Part shown: piece by piece, positions 1 to 8,907 of the stretch
Numbering within the stretch: the stretch's first letter is position 1
Layout: every line of letters starts with the position of its first letter
Source of the DNA: CAWJMD01 sp963700925
Lineage (GTDB): Bacteria > Actinomycetota > Actinomycetes > Actinomycetales > CAWJMD01
Assembly (NCBI GenBank): GCA_963700925.1
Contig: OY969553.1
Coordinates: 248,001 to 312,000, forward strand
Direction: 5' to 3'
DNA length: 64,000 nt
The notes under the pieces: generated by a model
The model's database searches: none
Told to the model about the DNA's origin: nothing
Seen by the model: the letters and a program-made list of their open reading frames with translations, nothing else
Program-made: the position numbers and the translations under genes

Positions 1-236
1 ACCCGGGCGGTCGTGACCGGCCCGAAGGTCAGCCGGGCCACCGACCCGTTGTAGGGCACCGGCAGCGCGCGTCCGGCCGACTGTACGTAGTGCGGGACAG
101 GGGTGTCGTCGTCGGCGGGCGCGAGAACGCTGACGTCGTGACCGAGCCCGATCAGGTGCTCCGCGAGGTCACGGATGTGGAACTGGACGCCCCCAGGCAC
201 GTCGAGGGAGTAGGGGCAGACGATGCCGACCTTCAT
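1..236 (-). CDS. pimA: Phosphatidylinositol mannosyltransferase PimA (partial, N-terminus only)
   Basis: The 78 visible residues begin MKVGIVCPYSLDVPGGVQ and continue as the N-terminal Rossmann domain of a GT4 glycosyltransferase; the rest lies beyond the window edge. PimA adds the first mannose from GDP-mannose to phosphatidylinositol on the cytoplasmic face of the membrane. Identity rests on the GGVQ sugar-acceptor loop and above all on context: it follows the PIM acyltransferase and PIP synthase genes in the usual pgsA-patA-pimA order. The ATG start overlaps the patA stop (ATGA), so the genes are translationally coupled. Confidence 0.88.
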   Translation of the reverse strand, partial: MKVGIVCPYSLDVPGGVQFHIRDLAEHLIGLGHDVSVLAPADDDTPVPHYVQSAGRALPVPYNGSVARLTFGPVTTAR

Positions 237-1207
237 CGGGGAGCAGCCTTCTCCGTGCCCTTTTCCGGACGGGTCTCAGGTCGGGTTTCGGTGCGAGCCA
301 GGCGGGCCGGGTCGAGGTCGGCCGAGAACACGGGCTGCAGCATGTGCCAGTCCTCCGGGTGTTCGGCGAGACCGGCGCCGATGACGTCGACGCAGGCCTG
401 GGTGAGCGCGGCGATGCGCGCGTCGCGCGTAGGCAGGTCGGGCCGGGGCAGCGCGGGGTGGAACTTGATCACCACGCGGTGGCGGGACGGCAGCTCGGGC
501 GCCGGCTCGTACCAGATGTTGACCGGGTGCAGGTTGGCGCCTGTCATCTCGGCGAGGGTGGCCGGACCCGCCGCCACGCGGGCCGGGTGCCCACACAGGT
601 CGACCTCCAGCCCCGAGCGGCTCAGGTCGCGGTCCATCAGCAGAGGCACCAGCCGACCGTCCCGCAGACGACGCATCAGCGTCGTGAACACGCCGGGGTC
701 GCCGAGTGGCAGCGCCTCGATGCCGATCGAGGTGCGGTACGCCATGAACGCATCGAAGACCTCGACGGGCTCGAGCCGTTCGGCGACGGTCGTCACCACG
801 CACAGGTCGTACGCCGCCCAGGCCCCGGCGAGGTCCCAGTTGCCCTGGTGCGGCAGGGCAGCGACCACCCCGCGACCGGCGTCCAGCGCCTCCCGCACGG
901 CGTCGTCGCCCTCGATCCGGACGCCCGCTCGCACCTCGTCGGCCGACCAGGAAGGAAGGCGGAACGAGTCGCACCAGTAGCGCAGGTACGAGGCCAGCCC
1001 GGCGCGTGACAGGTGCCGGAGCTCGACTGGTCCCAGGTCGGGACGCACGCGAGCCAGGTTCGCCTCCAGCCGTCGCACACCCGGGCCGCGCCGGCGCCAG
1101 ATCTGGTCGGCGATGCGGGCGAAGAGGCCGTAGGCCACGCGAGCAGGCAGCAGTCGCACGACGCGCCACCCGAGCAGGTATGCCCATGCCGAGAGCTTGT
1201 GCCTCAC
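233..1207 (-). CDS. patA: Phosphatidylinositol mannoside acyltransferase
   Basis: This is a 324-aa member of the LpxL/HtrB-type lysophospholipid acyltransferase family. The HX4D catalytic motif is present as H120-Q-G-N-W-D125 after a hydrophobic N-terminal stretch that probably lies at the membrane. In actinobacteria the enzyme transfers palmitate from palmitoyl-CoA to the mannose of PIM1/PIM2. It sits between pgsA (GTGA overlap at its GTG start) and pimA (ATGA overlap at its stop), which supports the PIM-specific assignment over a generic lipid A-type acyltransferase. The last 15 residues are a low-complexity Glu/Arg/Thr-Pro tail. Confidence 0.88.
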   Translation of the reverse strand: MRHKLSAWAYLLGWRVVRLLPARVAYGLFARIADQIWRRRGPGVRRLEANLARVRPDLGPVELRHLSRAGLASYLRYWCDSFRLPSWSADEVRAGVRIEGDDAVREALDAGRGVVAALPHQGNWDLAGAWAAYDLCVVTTVAERLEPVEVFDAFMAYRTSIGIEALPLGDPGVFTTLMRRLRDGRLVPLLMDRDLSRSGLEVDLCGHPARVAAGPATLAEMTGANLHPVNIWYEPAPELPSRHRVVIKFHPALPRPDLPTRDARIAALTQACVDVIGAGLAEHPEDWHMLQPVFSADLDPARLARTETRPETRPEKGTEKAAPR

Positions 1208-1875
1208 GGCTCGACCTCCTGTTCGGTCTGGGCTTCACTCTGGGTATCACTCTCGGCCATCGCGGACTGCCGGCGCACCGTCAGCACCCGCTGGCACACG
1301 GTGACCACGCTGGCCAGGGCGAGCAGGCCCAGCACCACCGTGAGCACGACGGTCGGCGCCCCGACGCCGATGGCGAAGGTCGCCACCAGCACGACGAGCA
1401 GCCGGTCCGCCCGCTCGGCGATGCCGACGTTCGCGGTCAGGCCGAGGCCCTCCGCACGGGCCCGCGCATACGGCACGAGGGACCCCAGCACCAGGCACAG
1501 CAAGGCCAGCAGGGCACTCGGACGGTCGGCCCCGGCGCCCGTGAACCACACCACCAGCCCACCGAATACAGCGGCGTCGCCCACCCGGTCGCAGGTCGAG
1601 TCCAGGAACGCGCCCCAGGTCGCCGAGCGCTTCACACCACGCTCACGCAGCGCCCGCGCCATCAGCCCGTCGACGGAGTCGCTGAGCACGAAGACGGTCA
1701 CCACCACAGTGCCCAGCCACAGGTCGCCGCGCGGGTAGAACCACAGGGCGGACCCCACCACGCCGACAGTGCCCAGGACGGTGACGGCGTCGGGGCCGAC
1801 ACCGAGGCGCAGCAGCAGGCTGGCCACAGGGGTGAGCAGCCGGGCGGCGAAGGCACGGGCGTAGCGGTTGAGCAT
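1204..1875 (-). CDS. pgsA: Phosphatidylinositol phosphate synthase (CDP-alcohol phosphatidyltransferase)
   Basis: A 223-aa polytopic membrane protein with a complete CDP-alcohol phosphatidyltransferase signature: D66-x2-D69-G70-x2-A73-R74, then G88-x3-D92-x3-D96, whose aspartates bind two metal ions. Actinobacterial members join CDP-diacylglycerol to inositol-1-phosphate to make PIP, the precursor of phosphatidylinositol. It is the first gene of the tightly overlapping pgsA-patA-pimA unit and starts with ATG. It is divergent from the EF-G2 gene; the 231 bp between the two start codons must hold both promoters, but no convincing hexamers were seen there. Confidence 0.9.
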   Translation of the reverse strand: MLNRYARAFAARLLTPVASLLLRLGVGPDAVTVLGTVGVVGSALWFYPRGDLWLGTVVVTVFVLSDSVDGLMARALRERGVKRSATWGAFLDSTCDRVGDAAVFGGLVVWFTGAGADRPSALLALLCLVLGSLVPYARARAEGLGLTANVGIAERADRLLVVLVATFAIGVGAPTVVLTVVLGLLALASVVTVCQRVLTVRRQSAMAESDTQSEAQTEQEVEP

Positions 1876-2106
1876 GGCTCCCGGGCGGGGTCTTGGGTGA
1901 GCAACTGGCTGGCAACTGGGCGGCTCCGCCCGTGACCGGGGCGGGTCCGCCCGGCAGCAAGCCTAGTCGGCCGCTCAGCGCGTCCCGTTCCGGTTCTCCT
2001 TCGGCCTCTCCTTCGGCTCCGTCGGGCGTGACCGTTGCGCGAGGTCTGAAGGCGCGCCAGAGTGGGCCCCACCCGAGCCGCGCCGACGAAGGTGGATCGC
2101 CTGACG

Positions 2107-4248
2107 ATGACTGGCCCGCAGACCGAGCAGGTTCGCAACATCGTGCTCGTCGGGCACACCGGCGCTGGGAAGACGACCCTGGTCGAGGCCCTCCTGGCCG
2201 AGACCGGCGCGATCCCGAGACCCGGGTCCGTGGCCGAAGGCACGACAGTCAGCGACCACGAGGACGTCGAGAAGCGGCTCGGCCGCTCGGTCTCGCTCAC
2301 CGTCACCCACACCCACGTCGAGCACCCGGCGCAGCCGGGCACGAGGGTGCGCCTCACGCTCGTCGACACTCCTGGCCACCCCGACTTCGTCGGCGAGCTG
2401 CGGGCGGGGCTGCGTGCCGCCGACGCCGCTGTCTTCGTGGTCTCGGCCGTCGACGGGATCGACGGCGCCACCCGCCTCGCCTGGGACGAGTGCGCCGCCG
2501 TGGGCATGCCCCGGATCATCGTCGTCACCCACATCGACCTGCCCCGCGGTGACTTCGAGACGGTGCTGGAGATCTGCCAGCGGCTGTTCGGCCAGGAGAC
2601 GGTGCAGCCGCTCTACCTGCCCCTGCTCGCGGACGACGACACCCCCGCCGGACTGATCGGCCTGCTGTCTTGGACGGTCTTCGACACGTCGTCGGGCCAG
2701 CTGGAGGCACGTCCGGCCGACCCCGAGCACATCGAGGCCGCCGGCGGGCGGCGCGACGCGCTGGTCGAGGGGATCATCGCCGAGTCGGAGGACGACGACC
2801 TGCTCGAGCGGTACTTGGCCGGCCAGCGGGTGTCCTACGACCAGCTCGTGAGCGATCTGGAGGCGGCCGTCGCCCGTGCCACCTTCTACCCGGTGCTGCC
2901 GTGCGTGCCGACCACCGGTCTGGGCATCCGCGAGCTCGTCGAGGTGCTCGTGCGAGGGCTCCCGGGGCCCGACGAGCACACCGTCCCCCGTGTCACCACC
3001 CCTGACGGGCACCCCCGCGGCGCCGTCACTGCCGACCCCGCCGGCCCTCTGGTCGCCGAGGTCGTCAAGACCACGAGTGACCCCTACGTCGGGCGCATCA
3101 GCCTGGTACGGGTCTTCTCGGGCACCCTGCACCCGAGCACGGAGGTCCACGTCAGCGGGCACCTCACCCCTAGCGGCACCGACATCCGCCCCGGTGCCGT
3201 GCCGCCAGGGCACGACATCGACGAGCGGGCGGCGGCGGTCTCGCTGCCGCAGGGTGGACAGTTCACCGCGGTGCCGCGTGCCGTGGCCGGTGACCTCGTC
3301 GCGGTCAGCAAGCTGATGCACGCCGAGACGGGCGACACCCTGTCGAGCCCACAGGACCCGGCACTGATGGAGCCGTGGATCCTGCCCGAACCCCTTCTGC
3401 CCGTGGCCATCTCGGCTCCATCCTCCGCGCAGGAGGACAAGCTGGTCCATGCCCTCATGAGGCTCCAGGCCGAGGACCCGACCGCCCGCGTCGTGGTCGA
3501 CCCCGACACCGGCCAGCAGGTGCTCTGGTGCATGGGTGAGACCCACCTCGAGGTGCTCCTCGACCGGCTGGCCTCGCGAAGCGGCGTGCGGGCTGTGACG
3601 GCGCCTGTCAAGGTCGCCGTCCGCGAGACCGTCACGGGCGCCGGCGCAGGACACGGCCGCAACGTCAAGCAGAGTGGCGGGCACGGTCAGTACGCGGTGG
3701 TCGACGTGCAGGTCGAGCCACTGCCGCAGGGCAGCGGCATCGAGTTCGTGGACGAGGTGACGGGTGGCGCCGTCCCCCGCCAGTACATCGCCAGCGTCGA
3801 GAAGGGCGTCCGGGCACAGCTGGCCAAGGGAGTGAGAGCGGGGTACCCGCTCGTCGACGTCAGGGTCCGCCTCACCGGCGGCAAGGCCCACAGCGTCGAC
3901 TCCTCGGACGCGGCGTTCGCCACGGCCGGCGCGCTCGCGGTCTCCGAGGCCGCCCAGAAGGCCGGCATCGCGTTCCTCGAGCCGATCGACGAGGTCACGG
4001 TGGAGATCGACGACGAGTTCGTCGGCTCGGTGATGGGCGACCTGTCCGGACGCCGTGCCCGGGTCACCGGCACGGAACCCGGCACGTCCGGCCGCACGAC
4101 CGTGCACGCCGAGGTGCCCGCGTTCGAGCTGACCCGCTACGCCGTCGACCTGCGCGCGGTCGCCCACGGCACCGGCACGTTCACGCGCCGCTACGTCTCC
4201 CACGCCCCGGCGCCGCCGCACGTGTGCGACCGCCTCACCCAGGGCTGA
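2107..4248 (+). CDS. fusA2: Elongation factor G-like protein EF-G2
   Basis: A 713-aa translational GTPase with the EF-G domain order. The P-loop is G16-H-T-G-A-G-K-T-T, G3 is DTPGHPDF, and a domain IV and EF-G C-terminal domain follow. The G4 box reads VTHID rather than the NKxD of canonical EF-G, so guanine recognition may be altered. Actinobacteria often carry this second EF-G-like gene away from the str operon; its role is not settled and it usually cannot replace FusA. The ATG was chosen because the homologous region starts there; an in-frame ATG 45 bases upstream would add an unconserved stretch. It converges on the histidine kinase gene with only 3 bp between the stops. Confidence 0.85.
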   Translation: MTGPQTEQVRNIVLVGHTGAGKTTLVEALLAETGAIPRPGSVAEGTTVSDHEDVEKRLGRSVSLTVTHTHVEHPAQPGTRVRLTLVDTPGHPDFVGELRAGLRAADAAVFVVSAVDGIDGATRLAWDECAAVGMPRIIVVTHIDLPRGDFETVLEICQRLFGQETVQPLYLPLLADDDTPAGLIGLLSWTVFDTSSGQLEARPADPEHIEAAGGRRDALVEGIIAESEDDDLLERYLAGQRVSYDQLVSDLEAAVARATFYPVLPCVPTTGLGIRELVEVLVRGLPGPDEHTVPRVTTPDGHPRGAVTADPAGPLVAEVVKTTSDPYVGRISLVRVFSGTLHPSTEVHVSGHLTPSGTDIRPGAVPPGHDIDERAAAVSLPQGGQFTAVPRAVAGDLVAVSKLMHAETGDTLSSPQDPALMEPWILPEPLLPVAISAPSSAQEDKLVHALMRLQAEDPTARVVVDPDTGQQVLWCMGETHLEVLLDRLASRSGVRAVTAPVKVAVRETVTGAGAGHGRNVKQSGGHGQYAVVDVQVEPLPQGSGIEFVDEVTGGAVPRQYIASVEKGVRAQLAKGVRAGYPLVDVRVRLTGGKAHSVDSSDAAFATAGALAVSEAAQKAGIAFLEPIDEVTVEIDDEFVGSVMGDLSGRRARVTGTEPGTSGRTTVHAEVPAFELTRYAVDLRAVAHGTGTFTRRYVSHAPAPPHVCDRLTQG

Positions 4249-4251
4249 GAC

Positions 4252-5763
4252 TCACTCCGGCGGGGGCACCTCGTCAGTCGGGACGGGACCGAGCTCCGGG
4301 GTCTCGTTGCGGGGCAGGCGGACGACGAAGCGGGTGTCGCCCGGCTGTGAGTCGACGGTGAGCTCCCCGTGGTGTCGCTGGGCGATGATGCGGTACGAGA
4401 TGTCCAGCCCGAGACCCGTGCCCCCGCCCACCCCCTTGGTGGTGAAGAAGGGCTCGAAGATCTTGCGCTGCAACGCTTTCGGGATGCCCGGACCGGTGTC
4501 GCCGAACTCCACGAAGGCGTCCGTGTCGGTGTGGCGGGTGCGGATCGTCAAGGTGCCGCCGTCGGGGCGCATCGCGTCGATGGCGTTGGCGATGACGTTC
4601 GTCCACACCTGGTTGAGCTCCCCGGCGTAGGCGGGCACGGCTGGAAGAGCGGGGTCGTAGTCGGTGACCACGCGCACACCTGCGTCGGAGATCTTGCGTC
4701 CCAGCATCGTCAGCGTGCTGTCGAGACCCTCACGCAGGTCGACGAACTGGTGCGCCGCGCGGTCGACCTGGGTGTACTGCTTCGCCGCGTGGACGAGTGC
4801 CGAGATGCGGCTCACCGCGTCCGAGATCTCGTTCATCAGCAGCTCGGTCTCCACCGCGTAGGTGAGCCAGCGGAGCCCGGTCTCCAGGTTGTCCGGCGGC
4901 ATCACCTCGTGGAGGTTGTCCAGCAGGTCGGTGCGCACTCCCCCGCCGACGAGGATCGGCGCGAGGTCCCACGCGGTGGTGACGCCGTTGCGGTCGAGCC
5001 AGTCACTCACCTCGTCCTCCGCATCCGCTGCCTCCATCGGCGTCAGCTGGGGAGCCTTGGGGATGGCCTCGATCGCGCTCTCCTGCAAGCGCATCATGCC
5101 CTTGAGCGTGTCGGGGTCCAGGTTGGCCTTCGCCAGGTGGCCGAGCTTGTTGCGCATGGCCCCGACCCGCTCGCGCAGCGACTCGGTGGCGCTCACGGCG
5201 GCCGCCGCGGGGTTGTTCAGCTCGTGGGTCAGACCCGCAGAGAGACGACCCAGAGCCAGCAGCTGCTCACGGCGGCCCACGATCTCGTCGCTCGCCCGAA
5301 TGCCGGCGAACAGCCCTTCGAGCAGGTGCATGGCCATCGGGAACCACGACCTGATCGCGTCGGCGAAGGTGTCGGCCTCGATCACGAGGTAGCTGACATC
5401 GGTGATCGCGACGAGGGTGCCGCGATAGGGCATGTCACGCTCGGCGGCGACATAGGCCTGCGTCGCACCCGAGTACACGCCGCGCTGGCTGCTGCGGTTC
5501 ACCTCGATCTCTGCGCCCTGCACGTTGCGGCGCATGGAGATCGTGCCCTCGAGCAGCACGTAGAAGCAGGTGGCGGGATCACCCTCGTGGAAGATCGTCT
5601 CCCCCGCGCTCCAGTGCTGCACGCGCGAGTGGTCGGCGAGGAACTGCATCTGCTCGGCGTTCAGCGACTCGAACAGGAACAGCTCGGCCAGCTCATGAGG
5701 CGTGAGCCGCTCGACCGGCTCGTCCGCCGCGAGACCCGCGCTGTCGTCGTCGTGCTCAGCCAC
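4252..5763 (-). CDS. Cyclic-nucleotide-binding-domain sensor histidine kinase
   Basis: A 503-aa soluble kinase with no membrane segment. Residues about 25-140 form a CAP/CRP-type cyclic nucleotide-binding fold without a DNA-binding domain. A dimerisation/H-box follows (LTHELNNP, phospho-accepting H180), then an HATPase_c domain with N box (NVIANAIDAM), G1 (DTGPGIP), F box (EPFFTTK) and G2 (GTGLGL). The GTG start lies 6 bp after the stop of the receiver/reductase fusion, so the two genes form a two-component pair. The nucleotide ligand cannot be read from the sequence. The kinase presumably signals to the receiver of its neighbour; the coupling is inferred from proximity. Confidence 0.85.
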   Translation of the reverse strand: MAEHDDDSAGLAADEPVERLTPHELAELFLFESLNAEQMQFLADHSRVQHWSAGETIFHEGDPATCFYVLLEGTISMRRNVQGAEIEVNRSSQRGVYSGATQAYVAAERDMPYRGTLVAITDVSYLVIEADTFADAIRSWFPMAMHLLEGLFAGIRASDEIVGRREQLLALGRLSAGLTHELNNPAAAAVSATESLRERVGAMRNKLGHLAKANLDPDTLKGMMRLQESAIEAIPKAPQLTPMEAADAEDEVSDWLDRNGVTTAWDLAPILVGGGVRTDLLDNLHEVMPPDNLETGLRWLTYAVETELLMNEISDAVSRISALVHAAKQYTQVDRAAHQFVDLREGLDSTLTMLGRKISDAGVRVVTDYDPALPAVPAYAGELNQVWTNVIANAIDAMRPDGGTLTIRTRHTDTDAFVEFGDTGPGIPKALQRKIFEPFFTTKGVGGGTGLGLDISYRIIAQRHHGELTVDSQPGDTRFVVRLPRNETPELGPVPTDEVPPPE

Positions 5764-5769
5764 GAGGGT

Positions 5770-7461
5770 TCACCGCCCTTCCAAGTACCGGTGGACGAGG
5801 GAGATCGCCATGGCGCCCTCACCGACCGCCGATGCGACCCGCTTGACCGACTGCGACCGCACGTCGCCCGCCACGAACACACCAGGCACGCTGGCCTCGA
5901 GCAGCCCTGGGTCGCGGTCGAGGTCCCAGCCGGGCGGCCGCTTGCCCTCGACCAGCAGGTCGGTGCCCGTGAGCACGAAACCCGCTGCGTCGCGGGCGAT
6001 CCGCTCCGGCAGCCAGCTCGTCAGCGGCGCGGCGCCGATGAATACGAACAGGTGGGACGTCGTCATCTCGGTCACCTCACCGGAGTCGTCGTCGCGCAGG
6101 GCCACGCACTCCAGGTGGCTGTCGCCGGTGCACCGGCCCACCGTGGTGCGCGTCCGCACCTCGATGTTGTCGGTGGACTCCACCTGCTCGACCAGGTACT
6201 GCGACATGCCACGGGCGAGGGAGTCCCCCCTGACCACGATCGTGACCTTCTTCGCGTAGCGGGAGAAGAACACAGCTGCCTGGCCGGCCGAGTTGGCACC
6301 CCCGACCACGACGACGTGCTTGTCGACGCATCCCTGTGCCTCGACAGCAGCCGAGCCGTAGTACACGCCACGACCGATCAGGTCCTCCACCCCCTCTGCT
6401 GCGAGGTTGCGGTAGGCCACTCCCGTCGCCAGCACCACCGCGTGGGCCGCGATCTCGCTGCCGTCGTCGAATCGCACCACCCGGCTCGGGCCCTCGACAT
6501 CGAGAGCCGAAACCGCTCGTGCCGTGAGGATCTCGGCCCCGAACTTCACTGCCTGACGACGGGCGCGGTCGGTGAGCTGACCACCCGAGACCCCGTCGGG
6601 AAAGCCCAGGTAGTTCTCGATCCGTGAGCTCTGCCCGGCCTGCCCGCCGGTCGCCCGCTGCTCGACCAGCACCGTCCGCAGACCTTCGGACGCGGCATAG
6701 ACGGCCGCTCCGAGCCCGGCCGGTCCGCCTCCCACGACGACAACGTCGTAGAAGTCTCTGTTCGCCGCGGTGTTCAGGCCGACCAGCTGCGCGAGCTCGG
6801 AGATGGACGGCGAACGCAGGACGGCCCCGTCCTCACCCACCACCACCGGTACGTCGGAGGGGTCGGCACCCGCGGCCTCGAGCAGCCGCTGCCCGTCGGG
6901 CTCGTCGACGGCGTACCACTTGTAGGGGACCTGGTTGCGAGCGAGGAAGTCGCGGGCCTCGAACGACGGACGCGACCATCGGTGGCCGATCACCTTGAAC
7001 CCGCGCGCTGCGGCGTCAGGGCTCTCGCGCCAGGAGTCGATCATGGCGTCGACCACCGGGTAGAGCTTCTCGGCTGGCGGCTCCCACGGCTTGAGCAGGT
7101 AGTGGTCGACGTCGACGACGTTGATGGCGGCGATCGCCGCGTCGGTGTCTGCGTAGGCGGTCAGCAGGGCCCGGCGAGCCATCGGGAACAGGTCCATTGC
7201 CTGTTCGAGGAACTCGATGCCGTTCATGTCGGGCATCCGGTAGTCGGCCAGGAGGGCCGCCACCCGCTGGCCCCGGCGGCGAATCTCGCGCAGGGCCTCC
7301 AGCGCGTCGGGTCCTGACTCGGCACGGACGATCCGGAAGTGCTCGCCGTAGTGGCGCCGCAGGTCACGGGCGACGGCCCGCGAGACGGCGGGGTCGTCGT
7401 CCACCGTCATCAGCACCGGACGGGGTTCGTCGGTGCGGACGTCTGACACGTCCTCGGTCAC
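5770..7461 (-). CDS. Response-regulator receiver fused to cysteine-less glutaredoxin-like and thioredoxin reductase-like domains
   Basis: A 563-aa three-part protein. Residues 15-145 are a complete receiver domain (acidic D21-D23, phospho-acceptor D73 in ADYRMPD, T101, K124). Residues about 155-228 resemble glutaredoxin, but the redox site reads W162-S-R-P-S166 with both cysteines gone. From residue 238 on it is a thioredoxin reductase-type flavoprotein: FAD motif GGGPAGL at 244-250, NAD(P)H motif VVGGANSAG near 385, second FAD motif FVAGDV near the C-terminus. The CxxC expected before the NADPH motif is absent (the region reads YYGSAAVEAQGC). It therefore looks like a phosphorylation-controlled flavoprotein that is not a disulfide reductase. 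GTG start 28 bp after the HIT gene stop. Confidence 0.82.
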   Translation of the reverse strand: MTEDVSDVRTDEPRPVLMTVDDDPAVSRAVARDLRRHYGEHFRIVRAESGPDALEALREIRRRGQRVAALLADYRMPDMNGIEFLEQAMDLFPMARRALLTAYADTDAAIAAINVVDVDHYLLKPWEPPAEKLYPVVDAMIDSWRESPDAAARGFKVIGHRWSRPSFEARDFLARNQVPYKWYAVDEPDGQRLLEAAGADPSDVPVVVGEDGAVLRSPSISELAQLVGLNTAANRDFYDVVVVGGGPAGLGAAVYAASEGLRTVLVEQRATGGQAGQSSRIENYLGFPDGVSGGQLTDRARRQAVKFGAEILTARAVSALDVEGPSRVVRFDDGSEIAAHAVVLATGVAYRNLAAEGVEDLIGRGVYYGSAAVEAQGCVDKHVVVVGGANSAGQAAVFFSRYAKKVTIVVRGDSLARGMSQYLVEQVESTDNIEVRTRTTVGRCTGDSHLECVALRDDDSGEVTEMTTSHLFVFIGAAPLTSWLPERIARDAAGFVLTGTDLLVEGKRPPGWDLDRDPGLLEASVPGVFVAGDVRSQSVKRVASAVGEGAMAISLVHRYLEGR

Positions 7462-7489
7462 CGCAGTACCAAGCGTCGAGCCGTCACGT

Positions 7490-8071
7490 TCATTCCTCTC
7501 GGTCGCCGACGGAACTGCCTGCCCACGCCGAGGCGATCCGCCGTCGGGTGTCCGAGAGCAGCTCGGGCAGCGCCTTCGTACGGGCCACGATCGGCAGGAA
7601 GTTCGAGTCGCCGTTCCACCGCGGCACGACGTGCTGGTGCAGGTGCGCGGCGATGCCCGCGCCGGCCACGGCCCCCTGGTTCAGGCCGAGGTTGAAGCCG
7701 TGCGGGGCTCCCACTGACCGGATCACGCGCACCGCGGCCTGCGTCATCTCAGCCAGCTCGACGGTCTCGGCGCCCGTCAGGTCGGTGTAGTCGGCGACGT
7801 GCCGGTACGGGCAGACGAGCACGTGGCCGGGGTTGTAGGGGTACAGGTTCAGCACCGCGTAGCAGTCCCGTCCGCGGGCCACGACCAGGCCGGTCTCGTC
7901 GTCGCTGTCGACGACCCGGCAGAACGGGCACTGGGGTCCGGCGCCGTCGTCGACCGGTTTGTCGGAGCCGTCACCGCCCGCGATGTAGACCATCCGGTGC
8001 GGGGTCCACAGGCGCTCGAAACCGTCAGGGCCGCCCGGGTGGGTCCGCTCGTCCTCGGGCTCGGAGTCCAT
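7490..8071 (-). CDS. HIT domain nucleotide phosphorylase/hydrolase
   Basis: A 193-aa histidine-triad protein of the diadenosine tetraphosphate (AP4A) phosphorylase-like branch. The active-site triad is H143-L-H145-Q-H147, and a C48PFC51 pair together with H91 fits the zinc site of actinobacterial HIT proteins. Such genes are commonly found next to thrS and pgsA in actinobacteria, as here. The ATG at MDSEPEDE was chosen because the upstream extension overlaps the methyltransferase gene and is unconserved. Fourteen bp separate it from the methyltransferase stop. Confidence 0.85.
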   Translation of the reverse strand: MDSEPEDERTHPGGPDGFERLWTPHRMVYIAGGDGSDKPVDDGAGPQCPFCRVVDSDDETGLVVARGRDCYAVLNLYPYNPGHVLVCPYRHVADYTDLTGAETVELAEMTQAAVRVIRSVGAPHGFNLGLNQGAVAGAGIAAHLHQHVVPRWNGDSNFLPIVARTKALPELLSDTRRRIASAWAGSSVGDREE

Positions 8072-8085
8072 CAGGCCATCGTCTC

Positions 8086-8907
8086 TCACGCCGGCCGCGT
8101 CGCCACAGCCAGCAGGTGAGCGCTCGCGCCGAGCAGCGCCGGCTCGGACTCGACCTGCCGCAGCAGCTCCAGCATCCGGGCGCGACGGCCAGGGTCCGCC
8201 AGCCTCTCGGTCGCCCCGGGCAGCCACGAGGCTGCCCCCTCGACAGCAACCAGTCGGTGCTCGGCCCACGACGCGTCCCGCAGCTCGCCCGCGAGCTCGT
8301 CGGGCGTGTGGAAGAAGGCCGTCGTGAACCAGTCCGGGTTGTTGCCGTCGTTGCGATGCTGCCCGTCGACCAGCGTGCGGTTGACGGCGGAGGAGAAGGC
8401 CGGGTCGTCGACGAAACCCCTGCACAGACCGTCGTGCAGTGATGCCCAGCGACTGATCGCAGCGGCGAGCAGCACACCTCCCAGGCGCAGGACGCGATGC
8501 GCCTCCCTCAGCGCCGTCAGACGGTCATCGCGATCGGTGAGGTGGTACAGCGGCCCGAGCAGCAGCACCACGTCCGCGTGCGCGTCGGGGAACGGCAGGG
8601 ATCGGGCATCGCCCTCCCGCACCTCGAAAGCCCCTGGCCCCGACTGCGAGAGAGCGCGTGCCTGCTCCAGGTGCAGCGGCACCGGGTCGACGAGCACCAC
8701 CTCGTAGCCGCGGGCCGACAGCCCACTGGCGTAGGTACCAGGTCCTCCCCCGACGTCCAGCACGCGACCGGGCGGGGCAGGCACCACGCGCTCGATCACA
8801 TCGAGGGTGCGCACCAGCTCGAGGCTCGGCTCCGACCTGAGACGACCCAGCTCCAGCCCCAGCTCGTAGTGGGCGTGGAACGACTGTGACGGCAGAGGCT
8901 CGATCAC
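8086..8907 (-). CDS. SAM-dependent methyltransferase (class I)
   Basis: A 273-aa Rossmann-fold methyltransferase. The SAM-binding motif I is VLDVGGGPGT (D51 to T58), with an acidic residue ending strand 2 (VLVDP), motif GDARSLPF and the post-motif LGPLYHL of Methyltransf_11 enzymes. The substrate cannot be deduced. The GTG start overlaps the thrS stop (GTGA), so it is co-translated with thrS and probably co-transcribed with the downstream HIT gene. Confidence 0.8.
   Translation of the reverse strand: MIEPLPSQSFHAHYELGLELGRLRSEPSLELVRTLDVIERVVPAPPGRVLDVGGGPGTYASGLSARGYEVVLVDPVPLHLEQARALSQSGPGAFEVREGDARSLPFPDAHADVVLLLGPLYHLTDRDDRLTALREAHRVLRLGGVLLAAAISRWASLHDGLCRGFVDDPAFSSAVNRTLVDGQHRNDGNNPDWFTTAFFHTPDELAGELRDASWAEHRLVAVEGAASWLPGATERLADPGRRARMLELLRQVESEPALLGASAHLLAVATRPA

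Noticed and set aside
1975..4221. A 748-codon open frame on the minus strand across EF-G2
   Set aside because: It is antisense to a clear EF-G2 gene; its translation is low-complexity Gly/Val/Asp/Arg with no family motif, as is usual for GC-rich shadow frames.
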